A model generated the notes under the pieces. It was not told the origin of the DNA. It ran no database searches and worked only from the letters and a program-made list of their open reading frames with translations. A DNA stretch of 64,000 bases. Source: Eublepharis macularius (Eukaryota > Chordata > Lepidosauria > Squamata > Eublepharidae). Each line of letters begins with the position of its first letter. Position 1 is the stretch's first letter. The translations under genes were made by a program, and so were the position numbers. The stretch covers positions 11,542,001-11,606,000 of the forward strand of contig NC_072805.1 in NCBI RefSeq assembly GCF_028583425.1, written 5' to 3'. Shown here piece by piece: positions 47,231 through 58,110 of the stretch.

Positions 47231-47853
47231 GCGGCCAAGGGACGCTGGGCTGCGGCCCTGTCAGGCTCGGGGGGCTCCGGGCCTCCGCCTGCGGGCCCGC
47301 GCTCCCCCGGGAGGCTGCCTGGCCCTTCTGGGCCGCTGAGGCCCCGGCGCCGAGGAGAGGCCCCGAGGCAGAAGGCGCCTCACGGCTTCCGGGACGAGGC
47401 CTCCGCTGGCGCCGCTGCTGGCGGGAACCGGTCCGCGATCCCTGGACGGGAGACGAGCCTCGCTCCGGACTGAGGGTCGAGCCGAGCCACGCGGGAAACG
47501 GCGCTTCGGACCCGGGTTGGCCTCCCACCGCCCCGCCCCTCGCCGCTCCCGCAGCCCCCCACACCTGCGCAGGTGAGGCGGGGCGGGGCGGGGCGGCCTC
47601 CCGTGGTGCTCCTCGCCTCGCGCGCGCCGCCCTCCCCGCCGCCCTCGCTTTTCGTTCTGCCCCGACCGTCGCGGCCTTCGCGGGCAGCAGGGGGCGCCCG
47701 CCTGGCCTGGCCTGGCCTGGCCTCTCGCGCGGGGCGGATTTCTCCTCAGCGCCTTCCTCGCCGCCTCGGGGCTGCTGCTGGATGGCGCCTTTTCTGGCAA
47801 GGGCGCGTCGCCGGACGAGCCATGGTGGGCAGGAGGAAGCGCCGCCTTCGCTG
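47230..47853 (+). repeat. Duplicated GC-rich segment, copy 2
   Basis: Direct copy of 44716-45334. It includes a CAGCAGGGGGCGCC word (47685-47698), a closer match to the CTCF core than the first copy, and extra GGCCT repeats at about 47700-47722. No gene is attached to it in this window; it may be a displaced promoter-like CpG island. Confidence 0.95.
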
Positions 47854-47889
47854 CCAATCTTCATTTTCTCTCTCTCCTGAATAGCAACA

Positions 47890-47965
47890 GCTACAACAAC
47901 CTGAAGAAGCGAGTTGTGACTCACGAAAGCTCACCCACTACCACAAATGTTGTTAGCCTCACAGG
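47890..47965 (+). mobile_element. Penelope-type tail fragment
   Basis: CTGAAGAAGCGAGTTGTGAC TCACGAAAGCTC, then CCACAAATGTTGTTAG. Same tail family as 49040-49125 (inverted). CTGAAGA at 47901-47907 and GAAA at 47925-47928 enclose a short hairpin, hammerhead-like in order. Family call is inference. Confidence 0.45.
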
Positions 47966-48030
47966 CAGGGCTGTAGCCTAGGGGCTCTGCAAGGATTGGG
48001 GGGGGGGCTCAATTTTGGTTTTGCTGAGGG

Positions 48031-48050
48031 ACACACACACACACACACAC
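48031..48050. repeat. CA microsatellite
   Basis: Ten CA units just before the SINE at 48059. Confidence 0.95.
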
Positions 48051-48058
48051 CCCATATG

Positions 48059-48332
48059 GAGCCCCGTGGCACAGAGTGGTAAGCTGCAGTACTGCCAGCC
48101 AAGCTCTGCTCATGACCTGAGTTCAAGTTCAGGTACCCGGCTCAAGGCTGACTCAGCCCTCCATCCTTCTGAGGTTGGTAAAATGAGCACCCAGTTTCCT
48201 GGGGGTAAAGTGTAGAGGACTGGGGAAGGCAATGGCAAAGCACCCCATAATAAAAAGTCTGCCAAGAAAACGTCGTGATGCGATGGCCCCCCTTGGGTCA
48301 GTAATGACTGGGTGCTTGCACACCTTCACCTT
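48059..48332 (+). mobile_element. Sauria-type SINE
   Basis: tRNA-like head GAGCCCCGTGGCACAGAGTG GTAAGC (A box), a GAGTTCAAGTTCAGG part in place of a clean B box, CTCAGCCCTCCATCCTTCTG, GTAAAATGAGCACCCAG, GGGAAGGCAATGGCAAAGCA, GTCTGCCAAGAAAACGTCGT, GGTCAGTAATGACTGGGTGC TTGCAC. This is the structure of the squamate Sauria SINE with its Bov-B-related tail. Confidence 0.85.
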
Positions 48333-48589
48333 TTTCTCTCCCACATAAATTACAATTAATTGATTCTCTTACATAACCTCTGTTAATAAGATAATTAATG
48401 GCTTCCTTATTGAAGTGAAAGAAATTTGTCACTTATATTAAAACAATTATCCACAAGTTCTATATTTTTAATAAAAAATGTATTCACTCCACAATATTAC
48501 AGTATTGAACAATTATACCCCCCAGATGTGCTTTCCTGAAGAGTTCTGGCACAATAATATTTTTAAAATTGTGAATAGAATTCTTCAGG
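48333..48589. other. AT-rich unassigned sequence
   Basis: No gene or repeat family recognised. Confidence 0.4.
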
Positions 48590-48965
48590 AGAACCTTAAA
48601 ATGGATATAGGGCTGTGTACTGCGGTCTATAGTACCTACCATACCAGGGTCCTGGCCCCAACCTGGTGGAACTCTCTGAGGACACGCGGGCCCGCCAGGA
48701 TCTTGTATTATTTAGGCAGGCTTGTAAGACGGAGATGTTCTGCCAGACATATGGTGGGGGCTAATTTTAGCCCATCATTGCCGAGCCTTCCACCGGTCTC
48801 CCTCTACAAGGGGTATGGAGAGTCCACTCCCTCTAGTTGCCCCAAAAGGGGCACAGTATTTTACCTGTTTTTATAATTGATTTTAAGCTGTATTTTAACC
48901 AATGTTGTACCTCGCCCTGAGCCCGCTTGTGGGGAGGGCGGGTTAAAAATTAAATAAATAAAAGC
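48590..48965 (+). mobile_element. CR1-type LINE 3' end
   Basis: The C-terminal LINE coding end is readable as CCTGGTGGAACTCTCTGAGG ACACGCGGGCCCGCCAGGAT with CTTGTAAGACGGAGATGTTC. A 3' UTR follows, ending CCTCGCCCTGAGCCCGC... GGGCGGGTTAAAAATTAAAT AAATAAA. Strongly 5'-truncated, as usual for this family. Confidence 0.8.
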
Positions 48966-49039
48966 TGTAGTGGGGTAAAAGACTGAAGTCCTGTAGTGGG
49001 CCAGAAATACCTGAAAGCTTAAGGGCCCAGCCAGGGGTT

Positions 49040-49125
49040 AATATGGTCCTGCCTGCCTGTAAGACTAACAAAATTTGTGGTAGGGGATGAGCTTTCGTGA
49101 GTCACAGCTCACTTCTTCAGAACCA
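49040..49125 (-). mobile_element. Penelope-type tail fragment
   Basis: Minus strand CTGAAGAAGTGAGCTGTGAC TCACGAAAGCTCATCCCC, then CCACAAATTTTGTTAGTCTT AC. Inverted relative of 47890-47965. CTGAAGA (49114-49120) and GAAA (49093-49096) enclose a GTGAGC...CTCAC hairpin. Confidence 0.5.
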
Positions 49126-49319
49126 AGATTAGTCCTTCCACTTTCATTGTGCTTTGAAGTTCCTCTGGGAAATAATGGGGGGACGGGGTTAAGTGTCTGA
49201 AGACCTGAAAGGAAGAGTGAATTTGACCAAGCTAAAAGTGTGATGAATATAATATTCAGAGAGCTCAAACTGGACTCAACCTGTTTCCTGCCCCCTTTAA
49301 AAAATTTTATGATCGATGT
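49126..49319. other. Short unassigned stretch
   Basis: Nothing recognised between the tail fragment and the next repeat. Confidence 0.4.
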
Positions 49320-49510
49320 TTTAGGTTGTCAGCCTTCAGGTACATCCTAGGTATCTCCAGGAATTACAACATTTCCAGACCAGAGAACAGTTCTACTGGA
49401 GAACATAGTTGCTTTTGAGGACATACTCTACAGCATTATACCCAGCAGGGTTACCTCTGGGAAATTATGGGAGATTTGGAGGCGGATGGCAGGGACTTCA
49501 GCTGTGTCCA
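49320..49510. repeat. Squamate interspersed repeat
   Basis: TAGGTTGTCAGCCTTCAGGT, ATCTCCAGGAATTACAACA, CTACTGGAGAACATAGTTGC TTTTGAGGACATACTCTACA GCATTATACCCAGCAG; same family as 37693-37775 and 40345-40640. Confidence 0.55.
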
Positions 49511-49686
49511 ATGTCTCACATACCACCCTTCAAATTATTCTTAAAGGGTTGCAGGCTATTTCCATGAGAGATCATGGAAATTTGAAGTTGGTTTTTTTAA
49601 AGAAAATCACCCGTAAAGAGAAAATACATATAAGAGAACCCGAGATAGTTATCTCATTAGTTTTGATACAGGAGATCTGTGATTAA

Positions 49687-49990
49687 GGCTGCAATTCAAA
49701 GTACACTTTCCTGGGAGAGCAAGATTCGAGTCCAGTTGAACAGTAGAAACCAACTCAATTTCCAGGGTATGAGCTTTTGAGAGTCAAAGCCTTTGTCGCA
49801 TATGCCGAAGGGAGCTTTGGCTCTTGGAAGTTCACACTCTGGAAATCTAGTTGGTCGCTAAGGTGCAACTGGACTCAAATCTTGCTCGTCTACTGCACAT
49901 CAGCACTGCTACCCACCTGAAACTTTCCTGGGAGTAAGCCCCATTAAATAAGATGGAATGCTTTTCCTAAGTAAACCTGCCTAGGATTGC
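49687..49990. repeat. Interspersed repeat split by a nested insertion
   Basis: GGCTGCAATTCAAAGTACAC TTTCCTGGGAG at 49687-49717 continues after the insert with ACTTTCCTGGGAGTAAGCCC CATTAAATAAGATGGAATG... CTGCCTAGGATTGCA to 49990. The same repeat, unsplit, is at 42505-42600. Confidence 0.7.
49718..49921. mobile_element. Nested foldback insertion with 13-bp target duplication
   Basis: Seen directly: ACTTTCCTGGGAG at 49705-49717 and 49922-49934 flank 204 bases. The insert begins AGCAAGATTCGAGTCCAGTTG, repeated inverted at 49866-49886. Its centre (about 49770-49840) has GAGCTTTTGAGAGTCAAAGC and CGAAGGGAGCTTTGGCTCTT, relatives of the CTGAAGA...GAAA tails elsewhere. A short tail GCACATCAGCACTGCTACCC follows. 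Penelope-type origin is inferred. Confidence 0.75.
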
Positions 49991-50110
49991 AAAGCGACCC
50001 TGATTTTTTTTTAAAGCATCCGTGTGGAGCTGCTGAGTTGATCCAAGATGAGGGTGGTGGTACTTGATCCTGTCCGTGCGTGTTTCTTGAAGGGGCAATA
50101 CAGATATCAA

Positions 50111-50386
50111 GAGCCCCATGGCGTAGAGTGGTAAGCTGCAGTATTGCAGCCCAAGCTCTGCTCACAACCTGAGTTCGATCCTGGTGGAAACCGGGTTCAG
50201 GTAGCCGGCTCAAGGTTGACTCAGCCTTCCATCCTTCCGAGGTCAGTAAAATGAGTACCCAGTTTCCTGGGGGTAAAGTGTAGATGACTGGGGAAGGCAA
50301 TGGCAAACCACCCTGTAAAAAGTCTGCCAAGAAAACATCGTGATGTGACATCCCCCCATGGGTCAGTCATGACTCGGTGCTTGCAC
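50111..50386 (+). mobile_element. Sauria-type SINE with target duplication
   Basis: GAGCCCCATGGCGTAGAGTG GTAAGC (A box), CTGAGTTCGATCCTGG (B box), CGGCTCAAGGTTGACTCAGCC, GGGAAGGCAATGGCAAACCA, CATGGGTCAGTCATGACTCG GTGCTTGCAC. Flanked by ACAGATATCA at 50100-50109 and 50385-50394, the second overlapping the tail. Better preserved than the copy at 48059. Confidence 0.9.
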
Positions 50387-50394
50387 AGATATCA

Positions 50395-53270
50395 CGAAGG
50401 TATTGTATGTTTTCTTCCATGGGGTTAATGGGAGTGCCAAGAAAAGTATAGGAAAGAATTTTGACTGTGGAAATGGTGCAAGTGATAAAGGTTAAAACAT
50501 CCTTCACAACATTTCCTATACAAAATTATCAAGTGGCTGTTAGACTTTTCAGAGTGGGAGATTCTGATTAGATAGCCCATGTTGCTATTAGTTTGGCTCT
50601 GAAAGTAGGAGAAAAGGATCAGATTTTGTTCCCTGCATAACCCTGTAAAAATGTGATATGTGAACCTCTCTTAAGCTTCTGTTTTGGTTCTGATGGAATC
50701 AAAAGTGTCCATTTACACTAGGAAGTACAGTAAAACAGTAGCTTGTTAGGGATTATATAAACCATAATGTTCCCCGAACACTTTGTTTCACTTTAGCATG
50801 TAAAAATGTTTCTCTGGTTGATGATTACTCTCCAATATACTGTCACACTGGAACTTTTATAAAAAGACTGCATTGGATAGTTCCAGAATTATCCAATTGA
50901 TTGTGGCTACTTTTACACCACTGTGGTGTGTAAGGAATTTGGGGAGGGGAATAAAATAATGAAAACCTGGTATTCATGATCTCATGGTGTGGAATGTGAA
51001 GGAGAATAATGGTACTCCATTACCTATGCCAATTGTGTATGTGCACATAACCTGTCAGTTCCGCATTAGGGATGTTTGGCCCTGAGAAAGGAAAGCTGAA
51101 CGTGACTTTGAATGATCTGGTGATCACTGCAAAACAGACAATAAAGTTCAACCCTGCTTTGAAAGGAAAAACATTAATCCGCCTTCCTGTATTCTCGGCC
51201 AGTGATGTTTCTGTCCAGCTAAGGTCTTGGATGCTACATGCAGCTTTCCTATTAGTTACAGCTGCAAACTTCAACTTCTTTACCTTTCTCCATCTTTTTC
51301 TACCTTAGCTGATTAAAATATTCCAGCTGATTCTTCAAAATATAAACAGCCATGAAGAGGATAAAGCAATTTCCTGTGACTGGTTTCCTAGAACCTAACG
51401 ATTAGAATCGAAAGGAGCACAGTTGCCTAATTCTAGGAAGGAATGAAGCCATTTGGCGTTTCTCTACTTTAAGACAATGCTTAAAGATGGAATTACGCCA
51501 GCGTTCATATTGACATTTTTTGTCTGAATGATACAATTGCCACTATTTTATATTATGGCAGGGAACAGGACAAATACTCAGAGCAGGAACTACATTGTCA
51601 TGAAATTAACTTCAGTTTTGGTAGATGACTCTCATATAAGAGTAATTTCTGTTCAACCCTAGTAAGCTTCTATTCTTATGACTTAGTAACAGCATGGTCA
51701 CATTTTTTCTCCCCATAACTTTCATCTGATTGGGAAGTTGCTACAGAATACAAAAGCGATTCCCTACCTAAGATTGCGTAAGTCCTGAAAGCACCAGCTC
51801 ATCTGAGAGAGGGGGGTGTATCAGTGTAGAGCCTCTATATGCAGTTTAAGTACTCTGCCCCCACAGCACCAGCCTTAATATGTCAAAACCGGTACTGCAT
51901 TTAGGCAGCACGAATGGCAGAGACTGGTAGGAGACTTCCCCTCTACCAATCACCATAAATGAGCCTTGAAAACATGATGCCTAATCTGGGGACCTGTGTG
52001 AATAAACAGCCCTTCCACGTGCTGGCAGGAGGGGCAATCATATCTATTTCCTAGTGCTCTATGCAGGCACTCGTGGTGTTGGGCTTCTCATCTAAGGCAC
52101 ACAGGTGACACTGCATAGAACTCTCTTCATACGGTAAACTCCACAGACTATTGCCATTGAAGAAAATTCACTTTGGGGATGGCTAGATAAAACCCCTTGC
52201 CCATTAAATCCTACAGGCTCTAAAGTGTTAAATGCACATTTTCACCTGTGGAAGCAGCTAAGCATGCAGGACGTACAGTTCTACAAAAGTGGTCCCATTT
52301 GCTGAACTAGGACAAAAATTAAGGGGACTTTGTAGCACAGACTGATTTACTTTTAGATGCTTTAAATTCCTGACCATCTTTCAGACTGCAGCCACACTAA
52401 TGCTATTGTCTACACTGACCAAGTCCTCTGTTCCAGACTTAAAGAGAATGAAGGCCCGCCAGCATAAAGACTGAGCATCAGTGTATAGGGCTCGTCTTAG
52501 CATTGCAACTGCAGTCCTATGGAGGCATGAGAAATGCAGGACATTAAATGAAGGTGGCTGAAACTTCATTGGTGTTGCTTTTCTCTTGTTACAAAACAGC
52601 ATCTGATGAAGTAGTAGTTCTGCTATGGCAAATTTTGAAGAACTCTTGGCGCACCTAGGCCTGCAAGGGGCTATTGTTGTCAGCGTCCCTTACGTTGCTA
52701 GAACTAGAAAGAACAGACTTGGGCTGTCAGCTGGCATGTGAGAATCACCAGCTCTGCTTCCATATTAAAGGTAAGAAAGGTAAGATGAACTCATGCTTGT
52801 GAGAGAATTCAAGAAAACGGGTCTATATATTTACATATTCAAACACCAAGTACTGGCGGTCCAGCAATGGAAAGTGCAAAAGGGAAAATCAACAAATTAG
52901 ACACATCGTCTTCCTTCAGTCCACAGCAGATCTGTAAACGTGCAATAATGACCATGGAAGACAAACGGGTATCTTCCAGGAACCAGTCTTTTCTGTACCT
53001 TTCGGTTTGAGCATCCCACTATGGTAAAATTTGGCACCTGACAAGTCTTTCATATCCACTGCTCTTTTTTTCAGACAGAATTTGCAAAGACAGAGAGAGA
53101 TCTAAAATCCTATTAAATGTTTCATATTCTCTCTCCTTGAATTGACTGCCAGTGCTTCCATAAGCAGTGAGGCAGCCACACAGCACCCACCATGATGAAT
53201 GACACAGTTGTTGTGATGCAGACTTCAAAGGCCATCGCAAACAGTCACCTGGGCCCTAAAGTTCCCTGCA
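50395..53270. other. Intergenic region / SLC7A6OS 3' UTR, no gene seen
   Basis: About 2.9 kb without a recognised repeat or coding region. The part next to 53270 must hold the SLC7A6OS 3' UTR. No AATAAA was found close to the stop on the minus strand; a weaker AGTAAA (TTTACT on the plus strand near 52349) is possible. In human the SLC7A6 gene would lie on this side; none of its exons was recognised. Confidence 0.45.
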
Positions 53271-56200
53271 CTATTCAGAATCCAGTTCTCGGAACCCATC
53301 ATAATCAAACTCCTGTAGGACATCAGACTGGTATTTCTCCCACGTTCTTCGGATGTATCCTCTATCTTCATCACTGCTTCCACCTAGAGAAAAAAATACA
53401 TAAATTTTTGAGTGGCGTGTGAGAGACCCCCCTCAATAATAACAAAACATCTCTGGTCAAAGTTTTTTTTTTTTTTTTAAACTGACATCTTAAGTGACAG
53501 GCCTCAAGGCCTTGCAATTCTTGCTTAATTGATCTAGTTGCTCCCACTGATGTCCTGAATTTGCCAGAATGAAGGAATTCTAGAAGTACTAGCCAACCTA
53601 ATACCCCAAAGGCCAGCTCACAAAAGGTTGGTTGATTGGTTGGTTTTTTCCTAGACCGTGTTCATTCTTGATGGGCTCATGCTAGGCACCAATTGCTCAT
53701 GCAACCCCATGGTCAGTGTCAAAAGGCACTCACTTGCTTCCCTATCACTATCTTTATCTTCTTCCTCAAAGAACTCATCTTCATCCGGGTAGTCATTACG
53801 CCAGTTGTTCTCATTGTTCTCATCGTCTTCATCATCGTACATTTCTTCTGGGACATGTTCGTCATCCACCTGCATGTTAACAAAAAGGCACTCTTTTCAG
53901 GAGGGAAAGCTCACTTCCTCCAATCAAGCATGACAGCCATTGCAAACACGATAAATCACTCAGCATCCTGCAATGGCGGGCCGAGAGAGACCCAGCTTCA
54001 ATCGCTGCTGACCAGGGTACGCTAAGGCTGACCTTGGGCAGAGCCCACAGACTTCCAAAATTCATTCTTGTAATAAACCATGATTTTGTTATGCCTGAAT
54101 TTTAAATACCCAAGTTAAAATAGTAGCTGCATAAATAGTTTTGACTAACAATGTGTTACAAGTTCCTATACTCTTACATTTATGTTCCACTTCAACATTT
54201 ACAGACATCTTGAACGCCGCACAGCTTTTCGTTCTTCTCTTTTGCCCTTAATGGGACATTATTTACCTCGCTTACCAATTCACAATCCTGTGTGTAGCAC
54301 TGTACAGACAGTATGTTCTCAATCCAGCCTGAGGGCATTGCTTCCACGTAATAGAGATCATAGACATACTCCTCTTCCTCCCTGTTCTGCTCTGCGTCTT
54401 TAGTAGCGTCGGATACTGTTAGACGCTCACGAATCATCTTCACGGCATTGCAGAGAATCTCGTCTGGAGCATCAGTTTTCTGCTAGGATTGAATAAGATG
54501 CTTCATGCATTTCTCACGGAATACAAAGACCACAAAAATAGACACAAATATGTGAATCCCGAATTACTACCTGGGATCCCTTCTACCTAGTAAGCTTCCT
54601 CAAAAATTTTGCTTAAACTATTTTATGTACCGGACAAATAGATTCACAAGGTAAGAAAGGGATAAAGGCAGCTTGTTTAAGAACACACCAAGTGTTGTAT
54701 CTGCCTGTCACCCATTCTTTTTTTTACTTCTTTACAAACATTTCTAAAGTAGAATGTGACTGGAGCACATGGAAATCTACACACCTTCATGTTGTAAACT
54801 TTAATCTTTCGAAAATGTGGGCGTTCAGAAGACAATTTCAAAAAGAAATCCAGGAAACATGCTGCTTGATTATTGGTTCCCCAACTCAAATGTCACCAAA
54901 CAGCATGTTTAACCAAAAAATATGCAAGTGACAGTCTATAAAATTTAAGAGCCACTCAAGGACAACAGTTGGGCCATTGGAAGACGTGGGCTCCTGTTTG
55001 TGAAAAATACGTGCAACAATTCATCTGTTTCTCTAAAGCTACCAACAGAATTTGTGGTGTTTTGCACTGCAGCTGAATAGTGCTGCCGCTTGCTACCATC
55101 TAGTGGCAAATGAGCAGAATATCCATATTAAGAGTTAATCATTTAAGAATCCAGGACTATTTTTTATAGTCCAGCATCTCAAATTCTATTACTGCAGAAG
55201 AAGTCAGTAGGAATTCCGCAGTAGATTGTTCCAAGTGTCCAGCCCAAAGGCTACATGCCCTGTCTGTAGGAGTCCATTCAATCAGCCCCAAAAGGGTAAG
55301 AAAAGCCCCCTGCAGTAAAACAGATGCAAACCTTTTAGTTTCAAACATCTATCCCCCCACCCCCCCAGAGGCTTACTTACAGGCTGTTCTACCATCAAGC
55401 ATTCCCAAAGATACCCCTGCGCACTGCCGTTTATGTCACAACCCGTCTCTCAGTTCAATGTTTGCATTTCCGAGCTAGACAAATGTGGTCGAAAGTTCTG
55501 AGAATGTACTGAGATCATTCGTTTTCAAAATACTAAATATGCTATCTTTGTATACACTGTCGGCATGCTGCATTTTAACACAGACAACAGACCACTCAAG
55601 GCTTAATACCAACCTGCGGCACACCAGGGTCTGTCTCCACATCCTCCTCTTGTACGATATCAAATAACTGAAATTCACCACAACAGCCCGAAGGACCGTG
55701 GCTTTCTTTCTGGGCAGTCTCCCTATTTTCTTCAGAGAAAAGGTGCTTGTTTTCATTGGATTCCGCCCGATCTGCAGGAGCCACACTTTCGTCCTCGGTG
55801 AAAGTGGGACGGTGGCTGGCTATCAGGCGGTAGCGGCTTTCCTGCCTTCTGGCTTGCTTGGATGCGCGAAGGTCTTGAGTTACTCTCTGGGCACTTCCCA
55901 ATGAGGGTCGCAGGCGCTGAGCCGCTTTCTCTTTGGTAATAGCTTCTTGGATGTACTTCTTCACAGGTTCATCCTAAAGAAAGGGAAAAAAACAGAGCAA
56001 GCTGAATGACTGACCTAGAAGCTTGTTTGTAAAAATATAATATGCATGTAGCCATGACCAGAAGCACCCCAAAGAAAAACAAGGGTTTCCAGCACTAAGC
56101 GCATGCTAGAGACCACACACATTTGCCCCAGAAGTGTGAAGGAAGTGCCATGAGAACCAGCCACTGGATTAGATGAACAAGAACCAGCCACTGGATTAGA

Positions 56201-57783
56201 TGAACATACAGCTGCCTTGCGCAGAGTCAGATCTCTGGTCTGTCAAAGTCAATGTTCTTGGTTCAGACTGGCAGGATCTCAACTCAAGCTCTTTCTCCTC
56301 ACTTACCACCTGACCCTGCTAACGAGAGACGCTGGGATTCAATGCCACCTTCGAGACTAAGGGAATATATTCCAGCATATGCTTTCTCATTTTCAAAGCT
56401 GCCCTATACAGAATCAGACCATCAAGGTTGGCATTGTCTACTCAGACTGGCTGCAGCTCTCCAGAGTTTCACGTGGGAGCCTTTCATATCAATTTGTTGT
56501 AGTAGTTAAGCCAATGGTTAAGAGCGGTAGAACTCTAATCTGGAGAACCGAGTTTGAGTCCCCACTCCTCCGCTCGAAGCCAACTCTGCTAGGGTGACCT
56601 TGGGTCAGTCACAGCTTCTTGGAGCTCTCGCAGCTCCATCCACCTCACAGGGCGATTGTCGGGAGGATAATAACAACACACTTTGTAAGCCACCCTGAGT
56701 GGGCGTTAAATTGTCCCGAAGGGCAGTATATAAATCAGGTATTACTATTATCATCACCTACTGCCTGGTCCTTTTAACTGGAGGATTGAAAGTGGGACCC
56801 TCTGCATGCAGCACAGAGGCTCTGTCACTGAGCCACAGTCCCTTCCCTTCCCTTGGGAACTTTCATTCATAAAAGCTTCTGCTGGCACAAAAAATCTGTC
56901 AATCATTGAGGTGCCACGGGACTCCGGTTTTATTTTGCTGCTGCCATGTCGCACAGCCACTCATCTGGAACTCATTATTAGTTTGGCAGATGCCAAGAGG
57001 AGGTGCCATGTTCGTTGCAGCAATAACAACCTGGAACCTTATGGCACTTTGTGGAGCGGTTCGAGTGCCAGGTTAGGATCCGGGAGACCTGGGTTCAAAT
57101 CCCCACTCTGCCATGAAAGCTCACTGGATGAGCTCTCGGGTCAACTTCCCTTACAGGGTTGCTGTGAGGATAAAATGCAAGCGAGTAGAATGACGGAGGC
57201 TGACTAGAGGAGAAAGGGTAAATAAATAAAAACCACTCATTAAAATGTTGTTAGTCCTTAAAGATGCCACGAGCCTCGTGTTTATTGTAACCTGATAAAA
57301 GCGCTCTGCTGGACTCAGAAGCTTGCACGCGGGGGGGGGGGCGGGGGAGGCGGGATCTGGCTGCTAGTGCTTCTGTTAAGGCGGCCAACTCCGGGCTGGG
57401 CAATTCTGGGGAGGCAGCCGGGGAGGGAGCTGCCTGGGGAGGGAGCCCAGAGGCCGCCTGGCCCGGAGCGGCGCTTTGAGCCCGAGCCCCTCCTCCGCTC
57501 TAACCACTACCCTGCCGCCCCCTCGCCCCCCGACCTGCACTGACCCCGCCGGGAGGCTGGCAACGCGGGCGGACAGGGGAGGGGCGCGCGCGGCAGGGCT
57601 CCCCCGGCTGAGCCTCACCTCCGAGGCCACGGTGGCCACCAGCGCGAAGAGGCGCTCCTCCACGCCATCGCCTCCGCCTCCGCCCAGGTCGCTCCGCAGC
57701 CGCTTGCAGGCCAAGAGCAGGGCCTCGGCCGGCGCCGCCCCGCCGCGCTTCCGCTTCACGCGCAGCACCGCCGCGCGCTCCAT
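53271..57783 (-). CDS. SLC7A6OS: SLC7A6OS, Iwr1-family RNA polymerase II factor (5 exons)
   Basis: Complete gene. Exons: 57783-57619, 55973-55614, 54479-54276 (or 54267), 53869-53734, 53383-53271; all introns GT-AG, phases 0,0,0,1; product 325 (or 328) residues against about 309 in human. Iwr1 proteins bind assembled RNA polymerase II in the cytoplasm and guide its nuclear import. Seen: the N-terminus [10 protein letters not shown] and [12 protein letters not shown], the family hallmark; exon 2 with [15 protein letters not shown] and [11 protein letters not shown]; exon 3 IRERLTVSD and [20 protein letters not shown]; exon 4 [20 protein letters not shown], the acidic Iwr1 block; exon 5 ending [12 protein letters not shown]. 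No disruption is seen. The exon 3 donor and acceptor are both ambiguous by in-frame steps. Introns carry SINEs and a dispersed repeat. Confidence 0.93.
54900..55200 (-). repeat. Unrecognised dispersed repeat with CTCF-like word (copy 2)
   Basis: Reverse-complement partner of 41335-41665, inside SLC7A6OS intron 2. Minus strand TTGCCACTAGATGGTAGCAA at 55109-55090 keeps most of the CTCF core. Confidence 0.85.
56394..56845 (-). mobile_element. tRNA-derived SINE, split by a nested SINE
   Basis: Minus strand, head part 56845-56757 (GGGACTGTGGCTCAGTGACA GAGCCTC, CATGCAGAGGGTCCCACTTT CAATCCTCCAGTTAAAAGGA CCAGGCAGTAGGTGATG) and tail part 56485-56394 (ATATGAAAGGCTCCCACGTG... GCAGCCAGTCTGAGTAGACA ATGCCAACCTTGATGG). 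Between them lies the SINE 56490-56755. Same family as 62443-62605. Within SLC7A6OS intron 1. Confidence 0.8.
56490..56755 (+). mobile_element. CORE/MIR-type SINE nested in another SINE
   Basis: GCCAATGGTTAAGAGCGGTA (A box region), GAACCGAGTTTGAGTCCCC (B box), GGTGACCTTGGGTCAGTCAC, CCACCTCACAGGGCGATTGT CGGGAGGATAATAACAACA, CCTGAGTGGGCGTTAAATTG TCCCGAAGGGCAGTATATAA ATC, then ATT repeats. Diverged relative of 2641-2911. An ATCA-type short duplication may flank it. Confidence 0.85.
57045..57235 (+). mobile_element. tRNA-derived SINE fragment
   Basis: GTGGAGCGGTTCGAGTGCCA, GGGAGACCTGGGTTCAAATC CCCACTCTGCCATGAAAGCT CACTGG, TTACAGGGTTGCTGTGAGGA TAAAATG, ending AAATAAATAAA. Head and core order as in lizard SINEs, with a missing central part. 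Within SLC7A6OS intron 1. Confidence 0.75.
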
Positions 57784-58110
57784 GGCAACCGCGCCAGGCC
57801 GCGCCGCTCGCGGGGCATGCCGGGAAGGCCCAGCGGAGGGGCCAAGGGGAAGCCCCGCCCCTCGAGGCGGATTGGCCGCGGCCTCCCCTCCGCGTCGCCC
57901 ACGGGGCGCGAACTCCGCCCCCCCGCGGCTCCAGTCACACGACTGACGGGCCCAACAAGCGCGGAGTGTTAAGCTGCTTCACGGTCGTCGTTCAGTCGCT
58001 TGGGGCCCGTTTTAATAGCGCTTTAGTCGTTTGTACCCCTCTGGACGGTTTTTTCGTAGTCGTTCAGTGGTGGAGGGGAGCCTTGGGTGCGTCTTTAAAG
58101 AGGCTTGTTA
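57784..58110. promoter_or_regulatory. CpG-rich promoter of SLC7A6OS
   Basis: The GC- and CpG-rich block runs from exon 1 (from about 57400) to about 57960. In human this promoter is shared head-to-head with PRMT7. No PRMT7 coding exon was recognised in 57960-64000 on the plus strand, so a bidirectional role here is open; a noncoding first exon with a long intron would also fit. Confidence 0.55.
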
